From positions 23,071,501-23,135,500 of the forward strand of contig NC_091966.1 of the NCBI RefSeq assembly GCF_036711975.1: a DNA stretch of 64,000 nucleotides, given 5' to 3'. The first letter of the stretch is position 1. Each line of letters starts with the position of its first letter. The notes under the pieces were generated by a model. The model was not told the origin of the DNA. It did not search any database and saw only the letters and a program-made list of their open reading frames with translations. The DNA is from Onthophagus taurus (Eukaryota > Arthropoda > Insecta > Coleoptera > Scarabaeidae). A program made the translations under genes and the position numbers. Of this stretch, positions 21,639 through 33,600 are shown one piece after another.

Positions 21639-24600
21639 CTATTTTCATAAAAGAAAAAAATTATATTTGTTAGATTAAAATTTTATTCCTTTTTAACACA
21701 GCAATGGGATCATCAAAAAAATACAGTCGTCACTCGCTTAACCTACATTATACGTTCCTCAATTTCTGTACTATGGTCTTCACATGCCATGGCAAAGAAA
21801 TGCATAGACAGAAATGCGAAAGATTTTACCCGGTCCACTCGAAGCAGCTAAGGCTCCGTTCGCATCTCTGTTTATGGTGCATGACATGTGAAGACGATAG
21901 CACAGAATAACTAATAATAGTTATTCTGTGAAAATAGTACGTTAAGATTCTCGCTGTTAAAGCAGCAGTATCGAAAATACGTTACGTGTACATTTTATCA
22001 ATTTGAACGAAACACAAAAAGATTCACGTGAGTGTAGATCGGCAAAAAAAGTCAAGTCCGAAAAAAAGAAGACAATCTTTCAATCCAAAGACAGCCGAGA
22101 TCGACGAAAGCAGTTTTAGTACGTCTCGAAAGAAATTGAAACGTTGTAACGAAGTGAAGATAATTCTAATGATAAATAATTCTACTATCGAAGCAAACTT
22201 TATATTGGTCTTTCAAACTCTTTCACAATTCTTAAAGTATAAAACTTGTAATGGCGATGTTAAATTTGCGTCAATATAAACATGTGGACTAGGTTTTAAA
22301 ATTGTATTATCTTGTGCGCAATGTGTGCAGCAAAAAATCAATTCATGCGATTAGACGCTTCATATTGACAATGCGATTACTTGGCTTAGGAGCAGCGGCT
22401 AATACACCAAAAACTACAACAGAGTTGTTGAAGCAAGCCGATGCGTACATATCCTTTGAAGGATTACCAAAAGTGGACACCGATCCCAAAATTGCCCTTA
22501 CAGACGATAGGCATAAAAGGAAAGAGAAGGAAGACCTTCGCTTCTCCAAAGATAAAGATATCAAACATCAGGATACAGAGCAAAGTTCGAAAGCTAGAAC
22601 GGCCATTGAAAATACAGTTGCAACACAACATAAACTATGCGACAAAGCAACCTGTCCGTATTGCATGGATGGTGTACATCGCATGAAGGATTGTCCACTA
22701 ATGTGTTGTACGAAATGTAAAGCAAAGGGTCACCTAGCAAGAGACTGCAAGATAGAGCGAAAATCTACGATGATCGTAGAAAGCAAAACAAATAACATGA
22801 TGATATCGTTAACAATTAATGGTACCGTCCAACAAGCACTAGCAGACACAGGTTCTTCAGTTAATTTGATATCCGAAAGCAAAGTACATGAGCTGGATAT
22901 TTGTTATCTCGAGATAGATTCGGAAGTAAAACCTATTACTCTATCCGGATTAAACGGCGCAACCTGTCAAAACATAGCCCTTGCAAAATTGACTGTCGGA
23001 ATAAAGGAAAATATGTTCAAAACACAATTCTATGTAGTTCAGGACTCTGCTATACCAGTACCTATCATCGTCGGAACAGATTTTTTTCGTCAACCATCTG
23101 TAGTACTTCGAATAGAAAAGGGAATTGCCAACATAGAGGTCGAACCTGAAAACTTAACAATAAGTGACGAAATCGGTGCCGACAACCGAAACAAAGGTTC
23201 AAAGCTTATTCAAACCACATTGAGCACAAGCGAAGAACTTAAACGACTCCCTGAATTTGCAATGGAAATTCGTTTAACCACAAAGGAACCAGTGGTGTAC
23301 AGACCTAGAAGACTACCAAAGAGCGAACAAGAACATGTCGATAAAATTGTTCATGAACTGTTAAACAAAGAGATAATACGGCCAAGTAAATCAGATTATG
23401 CTAGCCCAGTTGTTCTCGTTGATAAGAAAAATGGGGAGAAAAGGCTCTGTATAGATTACTGAGCACTTAATAAAATAACCTACAGATATAAATTTCCTAT
23501 TCCTCTCATAAATGATCAAATAGACGCTCTCTCCGCTCAGCGATACTTTACAGTACAGGGTGTCCCAATTTCGATGTCCGCATAGGCTATCTCCGAAACT
23601 AAAAGAGATAGAAAAAAAGTAGCTTACATGTCATGATCTCGTTTTTCGAGAAAATGCTAATGCCGAAAACTCCGAACAGCTATCGTCTTTTGTTTTCACC
23701 CTACCGGCAAAAACTGAAAATTTTGCAAAAACGACAATCGCGAATATCTCACTTATTATCAAAGATGGAGTATTATAAATAAAATATTATATGGGCAACT
23801 TTTTACGAAGAATTCAGTGGCGTAGGTAGAATTTTTTCCCCATCTTTTATTTTCGAGATTTTAGACGTAACTTTATTTTGTTAAATGGAAACCATAGTTG
23901 GCTATGGCTTAAAATAATTTGTTATTTTCTTCTGATAACAAATATATATATAGTTTGTAGGGTATATTTCTTATAGTTATTGAATAATTAAGAAAAATTC
24001 ATTTTGTTCTATCTAAAACTAATGTATGTATTTAAAAGTTAATGTTGCTATGGTGATAACCATACATACTATGATGGAATATAATGTATCGAATAATTGC
24101 CAAAGTTTGTATTTAAAAATTCGATAACAACTCTGGCATTATGTGCTGGTACGATGCACCAGCATGTTAAGTGTCAAAGTATACCAAAACTGAATAAAAC
24201 TTTACAATGAATTTCGAAAATTATGAAAAATGTAACATGATGGAATGCTATATGTTATCAGATAAAAATGCGACGTTATCCGCGGAATTTTATTTCATAA
24301 GATATCCAGAAAGAAGACAACCGCACAAAAGAACCTTCAGCCGGTTAGCAGAAAATTTAATAGATATTTGGTCCTTCCCCAAACCACATACAAAAACATA
24401 CCAAAATGACCTGCAAGAGAAATTGCAACAAGACGTCTGACCCAAAAGCCGCTGCTCCCGAATATGAAAGAAAAATAAGTATAAACCATACAAAGCGGGG
24501 CTAACTCATTATTTACGTGCCGGAGATGTCAGAAAGTGTTAGAAAAATTAAATAATCTGCTGTTTGTTCAAAATGTTATCTGGACCGATGAAGTATCTGA

Positions 24601-27600
24601 GTGAGTGTTCAAAGAAGATTGGGGTTCAATGTATGGTGTGCCCCTTTAGATAATAGAATTTTGGCATATAGTATCTACCATAAAAACTTAAACTCAGGGA
24701 AATACCTCAATATATTAAGGCAGTACATTGAGCCTTTGGTCGACTATTTGCCACAAAATATGTCTCAAATGATATACAGGTCATCCACGACGACCATCCA
24801 TTAGAACTTTACAGGGTTCTGGCCAAAATAAAAATTTGAAAATTCAGATTTAAGTATTATCAATTGCGTTCTCTTCGACTAAAATATTTTCAGATTTTTA
24901 GCACGTCCGGTTATACCGGAAGTCGCCACCTGCTTTATTTTTTAAATGGAACAGCCTGTATATTTTTACATATTTGGATTTGTCTGTTTTCAAAGTACAT
25001 GAATAACTTTACATTTTGCAATTTGATTCGGCCGTTCTCGAGTTATTCGAATTTTTCTAGAAAAATCTGCTCCAGCAGACATTTGTTCAAAAAATCAGAG
25101 AACACTCGATTTTTGGGATATCAATTTAGGATTCAGAACATGCTTAAGCAACATGTAATATGTTTTGGTGCCGAGTACGGCTGTCTAGAACGTTTTGTCA
25201 CTTTACTATGGCACGTTACCTTTTCGAAACTTGGAAGTACCATAACTTAATTTTTTTAAATGGCACCCCCCATATTTTATTACTTAATCGTCTTCAGTGT
25301 CTCATTTTACATCTTTTATATCCCATATGTCCTATACCTAACATTTATAGTTTGGGAGATAAGTAGGGTTTTTTGAAAAATGCACACACATCATATCGAT
25401 GTTTAACCTAGCGTGCCATGAATAGCTAGTGCAACCTAGTGAGTAACCGAATGAAGTGGAGGTTTGAAAATTTGCAGACTTGTGATGTTTGATGCCAGCT
25501 TTTAAGTAAAGTATTTTCAGGTTCCGGGTACTTGTGGTTACACCGGAAGAGGTGACAATTTTCACTACTGCTACATCCATTGTTGAGACAACCTACCCGC
25601 AAACTACGTCACACCATTTTCCACGCCCAGCTGTTGTTATGGTCTATGCGTTTGCTGTGTGTTTTTAGAGGTTATATCCTAGACGTATTCATGTTAGTTT
25701 TGAAGTTTTATGTTTTTAGACGTATTAATGTCTATCATATAATCTCTAAAAACACAGACAGTTACCAGAAGTGGGAAATAGTGTGACGTAGAGTGCAGGC
25801 AACCAACCCGTAGTCGACTACAAAAATACAATAGATGTAGCAGCCCTGTTAGATTCTACTGTCCTTGCTACAAACTTTGGCAATAATTGGAAACAATGCT
25901 TTCCCTCATGGTATGGTTATCACCATAACAACATTAAGTTTTAAATACATACAATAGTTTTAGAAAGAACAAAAAAAATTGATACATTATATTCCATCAT
26001 AGTATAAATCTATAAATCTAAATACATACTTTAGATTTAGATGGAACAAAATGAATTTTTGTTAATTATTTAATAACTATAAGAAATATACCCCACAAAC
26101 TATATATATTTGTTATCAGAAGAAAATAACAAATTATTTTAAGTCATAGCCAACTATGATTTCCATTTAAAAGAAATAAAGTTACGTCTAAAATCTCGAA
26201 AATAAAAGATGGAAAAAAAATTCTACTTACGCCACTGAATTCTTCGTAAAAAGTTGCCCATATAATGTTTTATTTATAATACTCCATCTTTATAATAAGT
26301 GAGATATTCGCGATTGTCGTTTTTGCAAAATTTTCAGTTTTTAAACAAAAGACAAAAGAAACAAAAGACGATAGCTGTTCGGAGTTTTCGGCATTAGCAT
26401 TTTCTCGAAAAACGAGATCATGACATGTAAGCTACTTTTTTTCTATCTCTTTTAGCTTCGGAGATGGCCTATGTGGACATCGAAATTGGGACACCTGTAC
26501 TCGATTTAAGAAATAGATTCTTTCACGTCCCCGTAGCAGAGAATTCCAAGAGATATACTGCAATCGTTAGGCATAATGGCTTATGGGAATATAATTATAT
26601 GCCTTTTGGATTAGCTAACAGTCCTCCTGTTTTCATGAGGTACATAAACAAGATTTTCGCACCCCTGTTATACGAAAAAATTATACTGATATACATGGAT
26701 GATATTCTAGTAGTTTCCCAAACTATAGAAGAAGGAATTGACAGACTTCAAAGGGTTTTGGAGTTAGTCCGTGAATATGGTTTACAGTTGCGCTTGGATA
26801 AATGCTTATTTCTCCAGACCGAGGTAGATTACCTAGGCTTTCGAATAAAATACAACGAAGTTCGACCCCAATCGTACAAAGTGGAAGCGGTATTCTTGGG
26901 TCTTTCTGGATATTTTAGACGTTTTATACCTGGTTACTCAACTATAGCGAAACCGTTGACTACGTTACTAAAACGGGACCAAAAGTTCGAATTTAATGAC
27001 AAACAAGCTCACGTATTCCAAAAGATTAAAGACTCCCTAATAAACGACCCCGTCCTAAAACTCTACTCACCTGATAGAGGAACAGAACTGCATACCGACG
27101 CACAGTGGTCCGAGCGGTAAGAAAACCCGATCGAAAATATTATTTTGGTGTTAGCAATTAGCTAGCTTTATGAAACTTGGCATATGATTATAAGACCAAA
27201 AGGGTAATGTTGTGTCAAAATTTTAATTAAATTCGTCAACCGGAAGTAGTACTACGCAAGCAGCACTTTATTTAAATTCATACTCATTTTCTTTTCATAT
27301 AAATTAGGACTTTAAAGAAGAATATTACTATAAAATTTTGTGCAAAACATTAGACGTATATTACTTCACATTTTTTTGTGTAATTACGTGATCGCAAATT
27401 CCTATCTAAATTGTTTTATAGAGGACCTATACCGGATGTCTCACGTAACTGGTTCGTTAGAACTTTTTTAGGTACCACTATTCGTAGCGGTTTGAAATTT
27501 TGACAACATGGATTGTTCATTCGAAGCTTTCGATCTAAAATACTTTCAAGATGGCCGCCACTTCCGGTCTACCGGATGTAGACCACAACTTCGTTATTTT

Positions 27601-30600
27601 AAATGGAATGCTATAGTTTTTAATGCACCTTTTAATTATATTCGACAAAATAAGTTGACTTTGATAAAAGTTATTGGTACCTACCATTTTTCGTTTTCGA
27701 GTTATTTTGTTTTTAAGTTTTTCTTTGGCAAATTACTTGATGCTCTTTAAAACCTTATATCTCAGCCAACGTTCATTCAAAAAAGCTCTAAATTGGCACG
27801 ATTACTCTTAAGATGTTGTCAAACAGATTGTCATTTGTTGTATTAAAGTATCTTATACAGGATGGTCAAAAATTGAATTATCGTTTCTCCATATTCAATG
27901 GTAAGAATGTCGAAAATTTTAAATGGAACGCCCCATATTTTTTTACCCTATCAGAAATGGAATTTGATAAAAATGTGGCAAAATTAATTGGCAGAATTAG
28001 TTGGTTAGATAGCTCAATTTTACTTAGCTTTTACTAAAAATGTTTTAAGAACTATTCGAGAATAAACTCATCGCTCTTAATTTGAAGTGATATTGGAGAC
28101 CATAATACGTAAGTTTGCAGCCTACTTATAGTAGAATTTTCCCATGATACTGAGATAGTCCACATACATTTCAAATTATTCGAGATAATATAAAATATTT
28201 TGTTAAATTCACCAACATAACAAAATTTATCTCAATTTGTGTGAGTCTTCTTCATTTTCTAGATCTTGTTCCTCTATATTTACTTCTTCATCATTATTGT
28301 CTTCTTCTTCACTATCTTCATCATCATCATCTTCTTCTTTACCTTCCTTTTCTTCTAGAGATTTGTCCAGTATAAGTAAATTTTTCATGTCTTCATTCAT
28401 ATTTTTATATCTTTCTGAACATTCTTTATAAAAGTTACTAATAAATGGATCGGAGCTCAGTAATAGTCTTTTAAATAAATCTTCATTTGTTTGAAGTCTA
28501 CCACATTTTCTTGTGTGACACTTTCTAAATCTGCGTACTTGTTTGTTTTTTGCTTCTTGATAAATAAGATCCACAATTATGTGTTAAGTAATCTTTGACT
28601 GCCAATTTTTCGGTTAAGGCGCACGTTGGCGCAAGATTTCTTTCTTATGCTATGTACACCATACCTTCAGCAATAAAAAAATGTTAGCTACAATTGTTCG
28701 ATTTTGTTCGCTCGCAAGATATTTAATTTAAAAGATTGAATGGTCAAAAAATATAAGTATTTATTGACGTCAATAGAAATGGTTGTAATTTTTTTCAACA
28801 AACATCTTTTGAAATTTGGAAAGGCGTAAAATGAAGACCTTTCTGTACTTTATAAGAAACCAACGACACAATATTTTCAAGTAGTGATATACCATCTTTT
28901 TTGTTTTCTAAAGTTGTGTCGTTTTCTAAAAAATTTCCTTATACAAAATAAGGTAATTGTAATAGCAATTTATTTCGCGCAGTTGCTATTATAAAACATC
29001 AAAGACTTCATAAACTTCACTAAGAGTCTATTAATAGTTAAAATATATTTATGTAACATTTAAAAAAACAACACTATAAAATTTTTTTTTTAATTGATTT
29101 TCGATCGGGTTTTGAGTGTTTTCGGACCACTGTGCGACGCTAGTTCTTATGGATACGGTGCAGTGTTATTACAGCGACAAGACGATAAGAAATTTCACCC
29201 AATCTACTATATGTCTAAAACTACGACGCCGACCGAAGCTAAATATGATTCTGTTGACTTGGAATTATTGGCTATTGTCAGAAGTTTAGAAAAATTTCGA
29301 GTCTATCTTATAGGCATCGAATTTAAATTGGTTACTGATTGCAACGCACTTCAATTAGCTCTAGCCAAACGAGAAATAAATGGCAAAATACTTAGATGGT
29401 CAGCTATTCTGGAAGAGTATAGTTTTACCTTGGAGCACCGATCCGCACAATGTATGCAACATGTAGATGCTCTAACCAGAGTTCATATGCTCACCATTAC
29501 TGATAAAGACCTCGATGATAGAACTAGGCTACCAAAAATCATGCAAACTAGAGATGCATAAATACGAGCTTTGATGGAATTAATTGAAGCCGGAGACAAA
29601 TCGCCAAACTCTAACTTCCGATTGAAAAATTGAATTCTTTGTTTCCAATCAGCGCCAAATAAGGTTGTGTTTGTAACACCCAAAAGTTTGCGACGGAACA
29701 TAGTTCAAGCGGCACACGACGCTAATGGACATCCAGGAATAGACAAAACTGTGGAACTCGTCCGCCAGACGTACTGGTTTCCAAAACTTAAGCGCTACGT
29801 TGCAAAATATATAAAAAATTGTATTAAATGCTTGGTTTATAATCCCAACAGTGGAAACCCTAGGGGCAGGCTTTTAAACATACCCAAAGGCAACTTCCCT
29901 TTCCAAACCATCCATTGTGACCATCTTGGTTCTTTAGATAAATCCTCTTCCGGTCACAGGTACGTTTTTGTGGTCATCGACGCCTACAGCAAGTTCGTAT
30001 TCCTCAACCCCACCAAGACCACGTGTACCAAAAAGGCAGTGAATATTTTACGCATGATATTCAACATATTCGGTTCACCAAAAACATTGATCAGTGATCG
30101 CGGTAGTGCTTTTACGTCCGAAAACTTTAAAACGTTTTTAGCAAACTGTAATGTGACGCATATATTGAACGCTACTGCGATGCCACGCGCAAACGGGCAG
30201 TGCGAACGTTATAACAGAACTTTGTGCAATTTTCTCGCAAAGGTAGTAAAAAACGAACGCGATTGGTCTAAAGAACTCATTCGCGTACAACACGCGCTAA
30301 ATTCTACTTATCAACGAAGCATCGCGGCAACACCATCGCAGGTTTTATTGGGCTACGTCATCGATCGATGACGGTGACCACATGTTCGGACGAGTCCATG
30401 AAGAACGGAACAGAAGTAGTTGGACCGTTAAAGTGTTCGTATGTGTTTTTCCAGTTCTTGTATTTTTTCGTTAAATAAATCTGTGAACAAACAGCGAGAC
30501 TTTTAGTACTTCAGTCGGAAGTAAAAAGCTACCGCTCAAAAAATAACTTTAAAGTAATACTACTTTTGGATAATGCATCTGGGCATCCTATAACGTTGGA

Positions 30601-33600
30601 AGAGCTGTGCCCTAATATAAAAATAATCCCTTGCCACCAAAAACGGCACCACTAATCCAATCAATGGAACGAACTGTGAAAATTGCCACATTTAAGAAAT
30701 TTTATTTACATAAGAGTATAGAAAGCATGGCAAAAGTCATTGATGTAAACATTTCTGCGAGTCGGAGTGAAATTAAAAAATCGACCATGAAGAATACGTC
30801 GAATAAGTTGTGTCCTCAATTTGTTGGTGATGAATAAGCAAATGTGAAAGATCTTCAAAATGAAATCGTAGGCGAGATTATAGAAATGGGGAACGAATAG
30901 AACACAATAGAGCATTGAAAATGGGAACGTTAAGAGAAATATTAAATAAAATGGAGAACCTTGCATATTTTATAGAAAACGTTGACCCAAATAAGGATCG
31001 AAGTTCTAATGGTGTAGTCACTCTACGCAATATCTTTGCCTGTTACAAAACTTTATACCAAGAAAAAAGCAGTCTAGTCTTGTTGAGGTAACAAGACTAA
31101 TATAATGCAATAAAATGCATTCTTTTCTAATAAAAAACGTTTCTAAAAATAATTAAATATTACCTACACACTATTATGTTATAATTTTTTTGTTTATACA
31201 GGTGTCTCCCCGTTGAGTTGCAAAACTTCGTAGAGTTATTCCTCGCATTAAAATTTAAAAAAAAAAACTTCAGATCAACATAGGTGCAATTCTTCTCAAC
31301 CGTTTTCGAGATATGGGTGGTCCAAAGCATAGAAAAATTTATATACAGGTAAATAAGGGTGTAAATAAGGGTAAAGGGTGTATCTGAATGACGTGCCCAA
31401 GGGGGTGATTCTTTAGGCAATTTTAAGGGTACTTTGATATATGAACCACGGGCGACTTCGGCTCCCCCAAGGAGCTACACCCCTCCAAAAATGGCGGAAA
31501 ATTTTGGTTTAATTTTTTTCTCAAAAACCATAAACACTAGGAAAATGAAATTTGGGGAATATGTTTAACTCATAATAGGGCACATTTTGACCCTATTTGT
31601 ACTTTCAATCTACCCTTGGCACACCATGGCCAAAAGCGCTGAAAGGCACTAGTTACGGTAACTAATTTCATTTATTTTTTTAGATGGAATGCGCATGAAG
31701 TTGGCTTTTTGACAGTTGTCAATGAAGCACTTTCTTAGTATTTTTGTCATTGGATTCCGCTCGTAGAACCTTTAAAAATGCCTCTTTTTACGAATGAAGA
31801 GTTCGCCGACATGATATTTTTGTATGGCTATTGTGGAGGAAATGCTTCAGAAGCGGCAAGAGAGTACGCAGAACGCTACTGGAATCGAAGACATCCTTGT
31901 CGAACAACCATCATGAACTGCTTCAGATTGCTCCAGCAAACAGGATGCTTCCCGAGAAAGACTAATGAGAGCCTGCGCGAAGAAACCACACTGAAGCTGT
32001 TCTTCATGAAGTTTCTAAGAATCCAAGAACCAGTATAAGAAGAACGGTTGCCACCACGGGACAGAAAAGAGCGTCGATTCACAGGACGCTTCGATTCACG
32101 GGAAAATGAGCTAAATCGTGACCATGTACAACAAGTACAAAATCTCTTACTAGCAGACTAAGTGAAACGAGAAGAATTTTGCTCGTGGATCCTAGAGAAC
32201 CAGGATCTCCTCCCAATTGCTTTGTTCGCAGATGAGTCTATCTTCACTCGTGATGAGATTAACAACTCACATAACGAGCACATCTGGAGCGAAGAAAATC
32301 CCTATACTTTGTCAGAAAGTAGATTCCAGCATCGGTTTTCGGTTAATGTGTGGGGAGGAATCATCAAAAATTGTGCCCTGGGACCGAAAATCTTTGATGG
32401 AACTTTGACTAGTCAAATCTACAGGAGATTCCTAGAAGAAGAGCTTCCCAAACTTCTTGAATATATCCTCTTAAACGTGAAAGGGTCGTAACCGACCTTT
32501 TCAACACTGCGTTTCCAAACCGCTTGATAGGGCGGAATGGAGCTGTCGCATGCCCCCTCGCTCGCATGTTAAGTTTGAGTTTTACTTGTAATAAACAAAA
32601 AGCGAAGTAGGTTGAATGACAATGTAAATATAAAAAACACTACTCAGTTGTTACGTTCTGTCACAGCAACATACCATTAAAAAGCTTAATAAAAATGTAT
32701 AACCCAACATTGTAGGATCTGACTTTCTCGACTTTTTCCTCTGGGGCAATGTTAAAAGCATCGTTTATGGACAAGGGAAGCCGGCTACCAAAGAAAAACT
32801 TTTAGGTAGAATCCATCGAGCATTTCAGGAAGTTCGTGGAAGCATGGAAAATGTTAACTGGATAAGAGAACTGAGTCGAAGAGCAGAGTTGTGTATGGCA
32901 GTCCATGGTCGCCATTTTGAGCAGCTTTAAACAATTAATGATCGCTAATTTTGCAAGGAATAACCCTACAAAGTTATGCAACTCAATGGGGAGACACCTG
33001 TATATTAAAAAAATAAAGTATGCTTTGGTAATGTTTTTATATTTCTAGTCTTTCTCTCATTTTATTTGAACCTGCTTACTATTTCTTTTATTACAATTTA
33101 CTAAATTGTAATCTTTTCCAGTTCTGGTAATGTATGTACTTACGTTAATTCGGATGGCGATAGTACGTTAAGCGAGCGCTGACTGTATATAAAAGTTAAG
33201 TTAAATATACGTATAAAATATAAGAGAGAGAAAATGCAGGAGTAGGAATTCTTCTTTAGAATTTTATCGCTTGAAAATCATTAAAAAGCAAAAGAGAACA
33301 ACAGTTGAACTAAATGGGGAGAAATGTAATACACACGACGTGGTCAAGTGGTCCAAGACGAGAAAAAGAAAATGGAAAAGGCATGTGGAGAGAATGGATG
33401 AGAACCGGCTGGCTTGTATATGCATGACGGAGAAACCAATAGGATGGGACCAGAGTTGATTATCCTCGTCTATAGAATGAAACGTCGAATGAAGAAGAAG
33501 AAGATAAAATATAAATTAAACAGTCTTTTTTAAGTTATTATCCAATAAATTTATAGAACTTTTAATGACTCATACTTACATTGCCTTTAGGTTGTCCATC

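Larger units (their letters stand above)
23556..26497 (+). mobile_element. Mariner-family element inserted in Gypsy RT
   Basis: Starts CAGGGTGTCCCAATTTCGA and ends with the inverse, flanked by TA on both sides (23554-23555, 26498-26499). The terminal inverted repeats extend for about 600 bases with good matching. Inside are a mariner transposase remnant (24207-24810) and at least two other repeats (24787-25400 and 25583-25815). A half-copy of its left end lies at 35986-36350. Confidence 0.85.
27101..29133 (-). mobile_element. Transib-like element with RSS-like termini
   Basis: The 2033-bp element starts CACAGTGGTCCGA and ends with the exact inverse. It is flanked by the direct repeat CGACG (27096-27100, 29134-29138), fitting the 5-bp CGNCG target of Transib. 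Each end is heptamer CACAGTG, a 12-base spacer, then AGAAAACCC (left) or TCAAAACCC (right), followed by a shared GATCGAAA. The 8 central spacer bases differ between ends while heptamer and nonamer flanks are conserved. A minus-strand transposase C-terminus lies at 28227-28574. A family E fragment was inserted at 27432. Confidence 0.8.
22370..30515 (+). mobile_element. Ty3/Gypsy LTR retrotransposon, 5'-truncated, split by two transposons
   Basis: Gag zinc knuckles, protease, RT, RNase H and integrase occur in order on the plus strand. It is interrupted in RT by a mariner (23556-26497) and at the RT/RNase H border by a Transib-like element (27101-29133). Removing the insertions and one target copy would restore continuity at both junctions, which shows the order of events. 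I could not identify LTRs with confidence; 30372-30515 has an AAATAAA signal and may be part of a 3' LTR. No env frame was seen. Confidence 0.85.
31199..33000 (+). mobile_element. Mariner-family element
   Basis: 1802 bp with ends CAGGTGTCTCCCCGTTGAGT and the inverse of CAGGTGTCTCCCCATTGAGT, flanked by TA on each side. The transposase runs on the plus strand (31778-32930). A fragment of MITE family M (31395-31625) lies near the 5' end, and about 145 bases are inserted near 32570. Confidence 0.85.
21724..33185. mobile_element. Tigger/pogo-like element swollen by nested insertions
   Basis: The left end CAGTCGTCACTCGCTTAAC follows TA (21722-21723); the right end is the inverse of CAGTCAGCGCTCGCTTAACG and precedes TA (33186-33187). 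About 20 of the first 24 bases match. A Tigger-type DDE transposase fragment lies inside at 30529-31060. Between the ends sit a Gypsy element and a mariner, so the original Tigger has been stretched to 11.5 kb within ValRS intron 6. Confidence 0.6.

Noticed and set aside
28237-28431. Plus-strand Ser-rich ORF
   Set aside because: Antisense of the acidic GAA/GAT tail of the Transib remnant.
28574-29090. More Transib transposase exons upstream of the C-terminal frame
   Set aside because: Translation of this stretch gave no recognisable motifs and frequent stops.
30372-30515. Gypsy env or 3' LTR
   Set aside because: No envelope-like frame is present. An LTR could not be confirmed because no matching 5' LTR was found.
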